Shown here piece after piece: positions 8,454-15,918 of a stretch of 18,012 nucleotides of DNA. The notes beneath the pieces were generated by a model. That model did no database searches. It was given only the letters and a program-made list of their open reading frames with translations, and had not been told where the DNA came from. Positions within the stretch are counted from its first letter, which is position 1, and each line of letters starts with the position of its first letter. The DNA comes from Peptococcaceae bacterium (GTDB lineage Bacteria; Bacillota; Dehalobacteriia; UBA7702). The translations under genes and the position numbers were made by a program. The stretch is from positions 1 to 18,012 of the forward strand of contig DXZC01000033.1 of assembly GCA_019415505.1 (NCBI GenBank). Reading direction: 5' to 3'.

Positions 8454-8879
8454 TTAAGCGTTGGTCATCATTACATTATCGGTGCTGCGTCCGTATAGGT
8501 AAGCAAAGGCTTGTGTAATAATCATGCCGTTATCCTTATATTTGTTTTGCAGATTTTTAAACTCAAGCGGTGTAGCTACCGTGTCATTTACCTCAGCAAA
8601 CACGATAAAATCACCTGGATTTGCCGTAAAATATTCTGCCCTATCCGTATTTTGATAGCCATAAAATCCATCTTCTGTCGGAGGCTTATACCTATCTACT
8701 TCTTTTGTAATAACGGTTTTTGCATTTACCACTATACGGGTAGTGCCGTTTGATTTATCGGTAAAGCCGCCTTGTATGTTGCATTTTTTAAGCACCCGGC
8801 GGCTATACGATATATCACTGTTTCCCCGTTTTGGTATTACATTGTAAATTGTGGCCTGTTTATTGAATAAGTTAATCAT
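8454..8879 (-). CDS. Minor capsid / head closure protein (Minor_capsid_1-like)
   Basis: A 141-residue beta-rich protein, starting at the ATG at 8879 (MINLFNKQATIYNVIPKRGN). An AGAGGTG site lies 7 bases upstream, overlapping the end of the previous gene; the longer frame to 8909 has no such site. The opening strands (ATIYNVIPKRG, RRVLKKCNIQGGF) match the start of Minor_capsid_1 and head-closure (stopper) proteins. The order capsid, adaptor, stopper, then tail completion agrees with this. Its likely job is to seal the filled head and form the surface on which the tail docks. Confidence 0.65.
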   Translation of the reverse strand: MINLFNKQATIYNVIPKRGNSDISYSRRVLKKCNIQGGFTDKSNGTTRIVVNAKTVITKEVDRYKPPTEDGFYGYQNTDRAEYFTANPGDFIVFAEVNDTVATPLEFKNLQNKYKDNGMIITQAFAYLYGRSTDNVMMTNA

Positions 8880-8880
8880 A

Positions 8881-9252
8881 TTAAACACCTCTGTACAGTA
8901 GAGGAACACCGTTATCGTTAGTTTCGCTTAGTAAATAATCGGTGAGCATTGCAGATATTTTAGCGTTATGCTCATCGTTGTTGATAACCTGATAACTCAC
9001 ACTTTCGCTAGTGCTGCCTGCACCTTGGCTTTCGCTAGTTATTTGCACAGTGTTAGGCCTAGTCTCATTTAAATAATTAATTAAATCATATTCTAAAAGC
9101 TTTACGCTTTCTGGGGTTTCGGCCATATACTTTAATCGGTTCATCGTGGCATTATTAATAATTCCCTCTGCCCTCAAGGCAACACTGTTAAAGGCGACCT
9201 CACAAGTTATGAGGCCGCCCAGTTGTCTATATTCTTCATATGTTAAATACAT
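8881..9252 (-). CDS. Head-tail connector / adaptor protein
   Basis: A 123-residue protein directly after the major capsid gene, the place of the gp6/gp15-type adaptor that binds under the portal. It is mostly helical in its first half (YLTYEEYRQLGG, LRAEGIINNATMNRLKYM, SVKLLEYDLINYLNE), as in that family, followed by a Ser-rich linker (QITSESQGAGSTSESVSY) and a C-terminal helix (KISAMLTDYLL). The ATG at 9252 has only a poor ribosome binding site and lies 3 bases after the capsid stop, so it probably depends on ribosomes leaving the capsid gene. Confidence 0.7.
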   Translation of the reverse strand: MYLTYEEYRQLGGLITCEVAFNSVALRAEGIINNATMNRLKYMAETPESVKLLEYDLINYLNETRPNTVQITSESQGAGSTSESVSYQVINNDEHNAKISAMLTDYLLSETNDNGVPLLYRGV

Positions 9253-9255
9253 AGC

Positions 9256-10293
9256 TTAACCGTTTGTGATTAACTTTGCGACGGGAATGCATTTAGGGTC
9301 AAATATGCAGTTCCAATTTCCCCCCGCGCCGAGTTGTGCGGAAGTAGGGGACTGTGTCCACCCAGAAGTTGGAACCTTGAATGAAAAGCCGTTGGGGTGA
9401 ATGGTTTCTCTAATACGAGTTAACAATTCGTCTTGGCCGCCGTTGGTTTTAGGGTCCCGGTTAGGTTCAACAGGAATGTCAAGGTTACCTTTTGCGTGGC
9501 GCAAGAATCCCTCACCAATTATATAAGTAGTGTATTTTTTTAAGTCCTTGTTATCGCCTTCACCGCCTACAGCTTCAACAGGTAAATCGTCATCGACAAT
9601 TACAGTCATTCCGTTAACGGAAGCCAAGTTTAAGGGTCTTTGTATTCCGTTCGCATCAGTTTGTTTCCAATACTCTAAAAGCTCTAAGTTTTCTAGAGTT
9701 TTGGCAACATCAGAATGCATAAGAGCTATTCTAAACGTGCCCTTTTTGTCGCCCATTGCCTGAGTCGCTAAGTCGTTAAGGTCTGTCGCCCCAATTTTAT
9801 AAGCTGTTGCAGTAGTAGAGCTAAGGTCTAAGATGTGGCTATCCTTAAAGGTTTTAGCAAAACCGGAGGCCCCGGCAAGGGAAAATGTGGCGTTAATAAT
9901 GTTTAACATTTCCTTCTGTTGTGCTTTTTGCCAATACTTTGCTACGGAATTTGCAATGTGCGTCATGGGGTCAGAGCCGCTTAATTCAGCGGTAAAGTTA
10001 CGGGCGAAGAATCCCTTCATCCTGCCGTAAACAACGCCAGTCTGAGATGCGCCGTCAACTTCGCTGACAGTCATATCGGTCTGGCCGTCATAGTTTTGAG
10101 GGTCGCCGTCTAGGGTGTTATAAAAAGGTATTGTGTAAACACTGCCGCCGTTTTGAATCATACCGGCAATAGTGGAATCCTCCACCATCGCGCCACTGTT
10201 AATAAGGGCATTTTTAACCGGGTCGGGAACCTCCGTCCAGGTCTGTAAAAATAGTTCATCGTCAAAGGTGATTCCGAAAATAGTTCCAGCCAT
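9256..10293 (-). CDS. Major capsid (coat) protein
   Basis: A 345-residue protein that should build the icosahedral shell. The first residues (MAGTIFGITFDDELFLQTWTE), the segment YTIPFYNTLDGDPQNYDGQT, and the P-domain-like part IANSVAKYWQKAQQKEMLNIINATF are typical of HK97-fold coat proteins of Gram-positive siphophages that use a separate scaffold. There is no N-terminal protease-processed delta domain, which agrees with the scaffold gene upstream. A strong AGGAGG site 8 bases before the ATG at 10293 overlaps the scaffold stop codon. It is flanked by scaffold and adaptor genes, which makes the assignment secure even without a search. Confidence 0.9.
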   Translation of the reverse strand: MAGTIFGITFDDELFLQTWTEVPDPVKNALINSGAMVEDSTIAGMIQNGGSVYTIPFYNTLDGDPQNYDGQTDMTVSEVDGASQTGVVYGRMKGFFARNFTAELSGSDPMTHIANSVAKYWQKAQQKEMLNIINATFSLAGASGFAKTFKDSHILDLSSTTATAYKIGATDLNDLATQAMGDKKGTFRIALMHSDVAKTLENLELLEYWKQTDANGIQRPLNLASVNGMTVIVDDDLPVEAVGGEGDNKDLKKYTTYIIGEGFLRHAKGNLDIPVEPNRDPKTNGGQDELLTRIRETIHPNGFSFKVPTSGWTQSPTSAQLGAGGNWNCIFDPKCIPVAKLITNG

Positions 10294-10305
10294 AAGTTAT
10301 TCCTC

Positions 10306-10908
10306 CTAATTCTTAATAATCTGGCTATAGAGTTCTGGTTGTTCTGTTTTAATTTTTAGTTTTTCAGCGTAAGTCATTTTTTTAAAATCTTCCCGGGAAA
10401 GTTTAACTGGTTCGCCTTTAATAGGGTCGGAAAATGCCGGTGGTTTAACTGCGTTAGGGTCGGGGTTAAAAAGGTAATCATGCTGCCCTTTAATTTCCTC
10501 AATTTGCTTGTCCAAACCGATTAACTCACCGTCTTTAAAGACCAGGGAGTCCCGGTCTATGTGAGCGCATACGGATTTAGTGTCTCTTACATTAGCCGCA
10601 GTTAGGGCTTTTTCCAGGGCAATATCATATTGTATTGACTGAATTGTCTGTTCGGCCTCTGCTCTGGCTTTTTCAGCCTGTTCTTTGTACTCTTCAGCTT
10701 TTTTCTTAATGCCGTCAATGTCCATTTCTTTGAAGCTGTCAATGGTTTTACTGGCTTCATTTAACTGCTTTTCAAGCTCTTTTACAGCTTCATTCTTTAC
10801 GTTAAATTCAGAGCGAGTGACAAAGTCCTTACTTACTGCTTCTGATATCTTTTTGTCGATATCCTCAGTATAAACTTCGCCTAAAATTTCCTTTAAAAAA
10901 TATAACAT
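10306..10908 (-). CDS. Capsid scaffolding protein (phage minor structural GP20 family)
   Basis: A 200-residue, highly charged, coiled-coil protein. Residues about 12-95 are almost continuous helix (ISEAVSKDFVTRSEFN, VKELEKQLNEASKTIDSFK, KKAEEYKEQAEKARAEAEQ). They are followed by the GP20 signature of a short segment ALEKALTAANVRDTKSVCAHID and a conserved C-terminal tail (REDFKKMTYAEKLKIK) that likely binds the coat protein. I prefer the ATG at 10908 (MLYFLKEILG) with an AAAGGA site just upstream. The frame is open to 11001, but the added 31 residues are basic and Pro/Gly-rich, lack a ribosome binding site, and precede what looks like the real N-terminal helix. Confidence 0.85.
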   Translation of the reverse strand: MLYFLKEILGEVYTEDIDKKISEAVSKDFVTRSEFNVKNEAVKELEKQLNEASKTIDSFKEMDIDGIKKKAEEYKEQAEKARAEAEQTIQSIQYDIALEKALTAANVRDTKSVCAHIDRDSLVFKDGELIGLDKQIEEIKGQHDYLFNPDPNAVKPPAFSDPIKGEPVKLSREDFKKMTYAEKLKIKTEQPELYSQIIKN

Positions 10909-11006
10909 AGCTTCCTTTCTGCCCCTCCTTTTTAGTCCGGGCGGTTCCGGTTTGGGGCCTCCCATTCTTTTGTTCCGCGGGAAACGGATAATTTTTTGCA
11001 TAATAA

Positions 11007-11033
11007 AAGCAGACTTTAATTAAAAGTCCGCTT
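11007..11033 (-). terminator. Stem-loop between the 38-aa ORF and the scaffold gene
   Basis: The minus strand reads AAGCGGACTTT, a 5-base loop, then AAAGTCTGCTT, an 11-bp stem with one G-U pair, followed by TTATTATG. The T-rich tail is short and broken, so this is at best a weak or partial terminator. It may instead be an RNA-processing or stabilising hairpin that raises the amount of scaffold and capsid message relative to the packaging genes. Confidence 0.45.
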
Positions 11034-11043
11034 ATTAACGTAA

Positions 11044-11160
11044 TTAAAATTTTGGGGTGATTTTTTTAATTAAAATATCAATACCATTATCAGTCGCAAC
11101 CGTGTATAGGGCGTCGGCAAATCTTGTAACGGTATCTTCGTCAAAATCTAAATTATACAT
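11044..11160 (-). CDS. Small ORF, 38 aa, unknown function
   Basis: A short frame in the 270-base gap between the minor capsid and scaffold genes. It reads MYNLDFDEDTVTRFADALYT, then VATDNGIDILIKKITPKF, an acidic helical start and a basic end. An AGGTGG motif lies about 13 bases before the ATG at 11160, a little far. The composition is protein-like and it fits the operon strand. Small ORFs of this kind are common at this point in related phages, but no function is known to me. It could be a leader ORF for the stem-loop that follows. Confidence 0.45.
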   Translation of the reverse strand: MYNLDFDEDTVTRFADALYTVATDNGIDILIKKITPKF

Positions 11161-11180
11161 AGTTATCTTAAACCACCTGT

Positions 11181-12323
11181 TCAATGCTGAATTGGGCCTC
11201 CGGTAAGCTGCTTACCGCCACGCTCCCTAAAGTAATCCCGCTTCAATCCGGTTTGGCTTGTAAAGTCCCTTTGCACGCTTTGCCAGTGTCTGATTTTTGC
11301 GTTGGATTTAGAAGCGTCCTCTCCGATAGCCTCCAAAGCGGCCTTTTCTCGTTTCCAACGTCTTATTTGTCTCTCAATACTTCGCTGCTTGTCTCTAGCT
11401 TCGTACAAGGGGATATCCTTACCATTGTAAGAGACGGTTTTATTGTTAATCTCCTTTAGCTTTTTTTTATCGTATATTCGGGTTGATACTCCGGGGATAT
11501 ACGGGTAAAAACTGTGCCGGCAATTCCACCCCCCAAGCCCTGCCCCGGTGCCGTAACCCGTTGCAGTTATTAAGCTCCTATATTTCTTACTTTTACCGCT
11601 GCGGCTATATATGCCGCCTTGCCAAACTGCATGGCTCGGTCTGGCTCCTGGGTGGGCTGTAACTTCCACTAAATCAATGTCTAATTCGTCTAAGCGTTGC
11701 ATTTGTAGATTATTAGCTGTTTTAGACATACCTGTAACGGTAGCGCGGCGAAAAGCAACATCTAAGTAATCAATATGTCCGCTAGGGTATGTGATACTTT
11801 GTATGCCTTGTTGCGACAATTCGCTGATGCCAGCTTTTATAGCTTCCTGATAGGTAAATGCTCCGCTGGCAATTCTTAGGTTCATTTGGTCGAGGATATT
11901 TTCAAACTGCCTAGAGGCTGTGTTAGCTGTTGTTGCCGTCAGATTTTGATAGGTACCGTTAGTTTCTTTTAATCCTGCAAGAATAATCCCTTGCATTAAA
12001 GGGTTATCTTGTAGCGGAATTGGCGTAAACCCAGCTTCTTTATATAATTTATCATCGCTATTAAGGGCCTCTGTACAGCATTCATCAAAGGACTTTATAA
12101 TTTCCCCCTGGGATTTATTAAGGGTGGAGGCTAATATAGTAAGAATATCGCTTCTGGCAATGCCGACTTCTTTTAAACGCCACATTTGCCACTCTGCTGT
12201 ATTTGTTACTTGTCCAGCCTTTTGCATGCGACGGGCTATATCTGCAATTATGTCATATTCAGCCTGTTCCCAGTATTCCATTACCCTATTAGGCAGCTTG
12301 TCTATTTGCTCCGGGGTAAGCAT
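11181..12323 (-). CDS. Phage minor capsid protein 2 family (head morphogenesis protein)
   Basis: A 380-residue protein encoded after the portal. The family (Phage_min_cap2) is recognised by its helical N-terminal half (YWEQAEYDIIADIARRMQ) and the C-terminal signature H224-PGARPSH with a following WQGGIYSRSG, then GGWNCRH at about 264-270. The sequence ends with a basic helical segment (RSIERQIRRWKREKAALEA). Members are minor head components probably packaged inside or at the portal; the HPGARPSH / NCRH residues look like a catalytic or metal-binding set, but no activity is established to my knowledge. The ATG at 12323 overlaps the portal stop by one base and has a GGTGA site 6 bases upstream. 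Confidence 0.88.
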   Translation of the reverse strand: MLTPEQIDKLPNRVMEYWEQAEYDIIADIARRMQKAGQVTNTAEWQMWRLKEVGIARSDILTILASTLNKSQGEIIKSFDECCTEALNSDDKLYKEAGFTPIPLQDNPLMQGIILAGLKETNGTYQNLTATTANTASRQFENILDQMNLRIASGAFTYQEAIKAGISELSQQGIQSITYPSGHIDYLDVAFRRATVTGMSKTANNLQMQRLDELDIDLVEVTAHPGARPSHAVWQGGIYSRSGKSKKYRSLITATGYGTGAGLGGWNCRHSFYPYIPGVSTRIYDKKKLKEINNKTVSYNGKDIPLYEARDKQRSIERQIRRWKREKAALEAIGEDASKSNAKIRHWQSVQRDFTSQTGLKRDYFRERGGKQLTGGPIQH

Positions 12324-13894
12324 TATAATTCACCGTTAAGGATTCTTCTAGCTTCGTCTTTTTCTATGCCGATTGCCGTGGATATTAAATTAATGGCCTG
12401 TCCCTCGGTTATTTCCTTAGCTGAATATTGGGCCATGATTGCTATTAGGCTTTGTGTCTGCGCCCCGTTAAGGGCCTTGCCTTGTACATCTACAGTAGAG
12501 TCTTGAAGGCTATCTTCCATTCCAAAAGTTATGGTTTCTTGCTCCACCATTGCCTTGGCAGTGGCCTCGTCCTCTCCACGGGTTAGCATACGGTATTCCC
12601 ATTTAGGCATTAACCCGGAAGAAACCTCCTGCATTCGCTGTGCCCTTAAAGCGTCCTCATCAGTAATTATGCTATCGTCCCAATGGTAGGTGGTGTTATA
12701 ATCCCCGCTGGGGGCAAGGTTATATAGTGTGGTAAATACGTCCATTGCATAAATAAGGTCATCTAAAGCAAATTGCAAAGCTTTTTGAATGTCAGTTACA
12801 GTAGCATAGGAGCGTTGTCTGAGGATTTTAAGCTCTGTTGCGGTTTTTGCCTCAGAGTCAGGGCTGGATATGCTCCCGCGGGCTAAGTGGCACAAGTCCT
12901 CTATTTGTTTTTTAAGCTCATTTAACCCCGCTATTTGCGACTGCTCCCTAATCGGGGGAGAGTAGCAATTTATAAAGTTTTTTTCCGCTTGTGGGTAAAA
13001 CCTGAATAGTCTATCTCTACCGGTCGGTAAAATCTCTTTACCGTGTTCATCTTTTAAAAATAGGGGACCTCCCGCATCAATGGCCAACTCGGAACCTTCA
13101 AACTCCCATAAAAAACGTCCGTATTGTTCGTCTGCGTGTTTTATTTGGGTTATAGCCCTGGAAAAAACTGAAACGCCAAGAGGTGAATACTCGTCAATTT
13201 GGTTAGCCATAGGAACTTTAAAATACCCATAAAGCGGTTGCGAGATATTTGCTATAACAGTTACGGGTTTTAGGTGTTGCCAGGCCTCCACTGACCTTAT
13301 ATCAACCTCATCACCTAAATCACCAGAAAAATTTGATTTAAAAACCCGGTTTTTTACCGTAACGGTATCATTTTTTAGCGTATGGTGTTCCAGCTTATTA
13401 TAAATTGTGCTGCCAACTGTTGCCTGGTCTAAAAATACAATTTCCGTAATTCTGCCTGAACAATCAAAGGCAATAGGGAAAAAGGCATTAGGCTTAACAT
13501 AGTCAACGGTCAAGGTATTCCCTGTTATACAAGGCTTTAAAATAAGATTGCCCCATGCGCAACCGTATTCTGTTTGTACTCTCAGGTTTTGCCGCAAGTT
13601 ATTTAAGCATTCGTCCAAATAATCTGCCCTGGGGGAACCTGTCACGTCTATAGTGTTTTCAATGGTGGCCATTCGTGCAAATTCACTGGATATCTGGGCC
13701 GCTAAATTGCAAGAAAATACATTTTCATTGTCAATCCAAGGGGCATAGCCCTTATAAACGCTTTCCCACAACGTCATAGCATTAAACATTTTATCTGAAA
13801 CGGCGATATCAACGTCTAAAGCGTTTTCTATCGTGTTTTTCCCGACGTGAAACAATCCCTTCACCGCCCTTTTTAACTGTTCTAAAATATTCAC
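12323..13894 (-). CDS. Portal protein (A118 / SPP1 gp6-type)
   Basis: A 523-residue protein forming the dodecameric ring through which DNA enters and leaves the head. Its place between terminase and minor capsid genes, its length, and features such as the N-terminal NILEQLKRAVKGLFH, the central VSVFSRAITQIKHADEQYGRFLWEFE, and the crown/stem-like helices (SQIAGLNELKKQIEDLCHLA, TATELKILRQRSYATVTDIQ) fit the A118-type portal family. The start is GTG at 13894, four bases after the terminase stop, with only a weak ribosome binding site. Expression is thus probably coupled to terminase translation, which would keep portal levels low. Confidence 0.88.
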   Translation of the reverse strand: MNILEQLKRAVKGLFHVGKNTIENALDVDIAVSDKMFNAMTLWESVYKGYAPWIDNENVFSCNLAAQISSEFARMATIENTIDVTGSPRADYLDECLNNLRQNLRVQTEYGCAWGNLILKPCITGNTLTVDYVKPNAFFPIAFDCSGRITEIVFLDQATVGSTIYNKLEHHTLKNDTVTVKNRVFKSNFSGDLGDEVDIRSVEAWQHLKPVTVIANISQPLYGYFKVPMANQIDEYSPLGVSVFSRAITQIKHADEQYGRFLWEFEGSELAIDAGGPLFLKDEHGKEILPTGRDRLFRFYPQAEKNFINCYSPPIREQSQIAGLNELKKQIEDLCHLARGSISSPDSEAKTATELKILRQRSYATVTDIQKALQFALDDLIYAMDVFTTLYNLAPSGDYNTTYHWDDSIITDEDALRAQRMQEVSSGLMPKWEYRMLTRGEDEATAKAMVEQETITFGMEDSLQDSTVDVQGKALNGAQTQSLIAIMAQYSAKEITEGQAINLISTAIGIEKDEARRILNGEL

Positions 13895-13897
13895 GTT

Positions 13898-15160
13898 TTA
13901 CCAGCCCAATCTTTTTAAAATCGTATAGGCAAAATATCTTACCTCGTCCATTGCATGGTCGTTTTCTTTAATCGGTCTATCCTCTATTGATGTAGGGTCA
14001 AAGAGATAGGAGCGGAACTCCCGTATACAATCTGCGCAACAACTGCATATTTTTATATTTCCCGCCTTTAAAAGCCGTCTTGTTGTTCTTATGCCTTGGT
14101 CTACATCGTTTGTGGCCGGTGTAACTACATAATGGCCTTTTTGTCGTATTAGAGCAATCAAGCTTGCCGCAGATGGGTCTACAACGATACTCTGTATTAC
14201 TTTATCCTTGGCCAGCGCCTCTATTTCTCTGTAGTAGTCAGCATCGGTCATTTGACGTTTTTGTTTACGGCCGTTATAATAATATTCTTTTAAGCGAGTT
14301 GCTATATGGTTTCCGTGGTCTACTACCCACAGCCCCATGCTAAACGGATTCATGGTACCGTAGTCAACTGAGATGTAATAATGCTGGCCTTGGCCGCTAT
14401 TAACAATCATTGAATCATTAAAGCATTGGTAAACTAAGCCATCAGCTATGCAGCGTTGCCCCAGAATATCACGCACATACCAGGTTGAATTAATATCATA
14501 TTGTGATTTTATTTCTTTTTTCCGGTCTTCGGATATTGACAGGTTATCATCAATAGTAAAATGCTGGTATTGGTAGCCGCCCGCGAATCCGCTAACATAC
14601 TTATCTATATAATTTTCATAAATGGTGTGATTTGGGTTGCAGGGGTTTAAGTCCCATAGAATTAAAGGATATTCTGCGGCGGCTTGACGACCAAATGCCA
14701 CTTTTATGAACGATGTCCGACTGTCCTCGCAGTCGTAATGTTCGTTGATTTCCGTTGCAATCCACAGACCGTAAGAGTTACCTAGTATTCGCTTATAGCT
14801 GTCGGCCTTGCCCCCGCCCACGAAAATGATAACTTTTTCACCGGTCTGGGTTTGAATATATAGAGCCTCATTATCCCGGAACTTGCCCCAATGACAACGT
14901 CCTCGGAATAGGTTTTCTAAACCATATCCATTGCAGACCCCGATGTTTAGTTTAGCATTAGCTACAGAAAAACCGCTCGCTAGGTGGATTCTGTCAGGGC
15001 AGGTTTCCAGATAAGCGGCGGCTACTATGCAATGGTCTATTGTCTTTCCGGAGCGGATAGCTCCCTCAGCAACATTCATTTTATTCTTTAAAGCAGTCTG
15101 TATGTATTTTTTATGCTTTTCGCTAAAGGGCTTCCATTTAATTGTGCTGGTCATTGTCAT
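13898..15160 (-). CDS. Terminase large subunit (packaging ATPase and nuclease)
   Basis: The 420-residue motor that drives DNA into the head and cuts the concatemer. The N-terminal ATPase has the Walker A-like loop GAIRSGKT at 33-40 and a Walker B-like strand ending in the catalytic glutamate (LWIATEI, E137). The C-terminal RNase H-like nuclease has acidic residues in the expected places: VDYGTMNP (D266), VVDPSAAS (D328) and NDHAMDEVRYF (D401/D405). The variant Walker A and the VDYG motif place it with PBSX-type terminases. It overlaps the small subunit by 23 bases. The ATG at 15160 has a GGAG site about 10 bases upstream; an ATG two codons later is a possible alternative. Confidence 0.95.
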   Translation of the reverse strand: MTMTSTIKWKPFSEKHKKYIQTALKNKMNVAEGAIRSGKTIDHCIVAAAYLETCPDRIHLASGFSVANAKLNIGVCNGYGLENLFRGRCHWGKFRDNEALYIQTQTGEKVIIFVGGGKADSYKRILGNSYGLWIATEINEHYDCEDSRTSFIKVAFGRQAAAEYPLILWDLNPCNPNHTIYENYIDKYVSGFAGGYQYQHFTIDDNLSISEDRKKEIKSQYDINSTWYVRDILGQRCIADGLVYQCFNDSMIVNSGQGQHYYISVDYGTMNPFSMGLWVVDHGNHIATRLKEYYYNGRKQKRQMTDADYYREIEALAKDKVIQSIVVDPSAASLIALIRQKGHYVVTPATNDVDQGIRTTRRLLKAGNIKICSCCADCIREFRSYLFDPTSIEDRPIKENDHAMDEVRYFAYTILKRLGW

Positions 15161-15572
15161 ATTTTAACATCTCCGCTAACGGGGTAAGGTTTTCCACATC
15201 ATTAGAGGTGACATCAAGCCGTTTTAACAGCATATCAGCGGCTTTTAGCCTGTCTTTCTCGCCTGCGTGTTTCTCCATGACTCGTGCTGTAGAAAGACCT
15301 TGTCCTGAACCTTCAACAATAATAATTTCCTCTTTTGTTTCGCCCCGCACTACCGCCGTAAGATATTCTAATATCTCCTTTGTGCCGGCAATTTTATCAG
15401 ATTCAATTTTTTCTAAGCGTTTATTGATATATTCCTGCACTTCCTTGCGCTGTCTTATCTCATAGGCCCGTTTTCGAGCATATCCAGGGGTATACCCCGC
15501 TTTTAAGGCGGCGGCTTCATCGTTAGGTTTAAGCAACCATTCATCTGCAAACCGTTTTTCTCGTTCATTCAC
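15138..15572 (-). CDS. Terminase small subunit (Terminase_2 family)
   Basis: A 144-residue DNA-recognition subunit that binds the packaging start site and controls TerL. The first 50 residues (EKRFADEWLLKPNDEAAALKAGYTP, then YARKRAYEIRQRKEVQEYINKRL) are the family's helix-turn-helix. A linker with VVRGETKEEIIIVEGSGQG follows, then an oligomerisation helix (EKDRLKAADMLLKRLDV). The only good in-frame start is GTG at 15572, 1 base after the previous gene. Ribosome binding is supported only by purine-rich sequence in the end of that gene, so coupling is likely. Confidence 0.9.
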   Translation of the reverse strand: MNEREKRFADEWLLKPNDEAAALKAGYTPGYARKRAYEIRQRKEVQEYINKRLEKIESDKIAGTKEILEYLTAVVRGETKEEIIIVEGSGQGLSTARVMEKHAGEKDRLKAADMLLKRLDVTSNDVENLTPLAEMLKYDNDQHN

Positions 15573-15573
15573 T

Positions 15574-15756
15574 TTACCATCTGCCTTTATTCTCCTCCGA
15601 CACTATCAGATTGAGAGCCGCCATATCCGGAGGAATGTGTTTGTGCTTAACGACTACCTTTAGCGGCTTGCCGTTTTTGTCGGCAATAATCTCTTTTTCT
15701 TCAACATTGTATCCTAAAGCACGTTTAATTAATGCTTGTTTAATTGATTCGTCCAT
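15574..15756 (-). CDS. 60-aa terminase-associated protein resembling part of a small terminase
   Basis: The frame is open to 15867, but the real start is probably the ATG at 15756 (MDESIKQALIKRALGYNVEE), which has a GGGAGTGG site 8 bases upstream. The extra residues would be read from a hairpin-dense stretch. The 60 residues hold a block that, to my knowledge, occurs inside other phage small terminases and HTH-type packaging proteins: a helix ending in ALGYNVEE, a charged hairpin (IIADKNGKPLKVVVK), and HIPPDMAALNLIVSEENKGRW, like the pattern 'PD.tA..f.Lknr.p..W'. It lies just before TerS, so it may be a separate piece of the packaging recognition complex. The promoter of a plus-strand RNA overlaps its start codon and ribosome binding site. 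Confidence 0.7.
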   Translation of the reverse strand: MDESIKQALIKRALGYNVEEKEIIADKNGKPLKVVVKHKHIPPDMAALNLIVSEENKGRW

Positions 15757-15784
15757 TGACTTTCCACTCCCTATTTCGTAAAAT
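15756..15784 (+). promoter_or_regulatory. Sigma-A type promoter on the plus strand, opposite to the operon
   Basis: TTGACT at 15756-15761, a spacer of exactly 17 bases, and TAAAAT at 15779-15784 match the housekeeping consensus at 10 of 12 positions. The expected transcription start is about 15791. The promoter covers the ribosome binding site and the first base of the start codon of the leftward 60-aa gene, so RNA polymerase bound here could hinder passing leftward polymerase. It leads directly into the hairpin cluster described at 15791-15918. Confidence 0.65.
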
Positions 15785-15790
15785 AGAGAA

Positions 15791-15918
15791 GATAGTAACC
15801 TGCAGGGGGGACTATCTTCCGTGGAAAGCGTGCTTTTCCAGCGGAATGCCTGAGGGTGTTGCGTCACCCTCAGGCACCCTAATTAACATTAGCGGACGGG
15901 AAAACCGTCCGTTTTTGC
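15791..15918 (+). ncRNA. Candidate structured small RNA, antisense to the late operon, unknown family
   Basis: Starting 7 bases after a near-consensus promoter and ending at a perfect intrinsic terminator, the plus strand would give an RNA of about 130 nt made almost only of stems. They are: GATAGT/ACTATC (15791-15796 with 15811-15816); TTCCG-TGGAAA/TTTCCA-CGGAA with one bulge (15817-15846); a perfect 12-bp stem TGCCTGAGGGTG/CACCCTCAGGCA with a 6-base loop (15847-15876); CTAAT/ATTAG (15879-15892); and the terminator stem. The second and third hairpins abut with no free base, so they could stack. The first loop holds the palindrome CCTGCAGG and a run of six G. The stems are also present in the leftward transcript, so a cis leader role on the minus strand is the alternative. 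I recognise no Rfam family. Confidence 0.6.

Noticed and set aside
14536..14562. Plus-strand TTGACA and TAAAAT inside TerL
   Set aside because: The spacer is only 15 bases and no terminator, structure or ORF follows; likely chance within coding sequence.
15574..15867. Full-length 97-codon frame starting MTQHPQAFRW on the minus strand
   Set aside because: The first 37 codons run through the hairpin cluster, have no ribosome binding site and look like non-protein sequence; the ATG at 15756 has a good site.
15847..15876. Perfect 12-bp hairpin as a terminator of the radical SAM message on the minus strand
   Set aside because: No T-tract follows it in the minus direction, so it is not an intrinsic terminator there.
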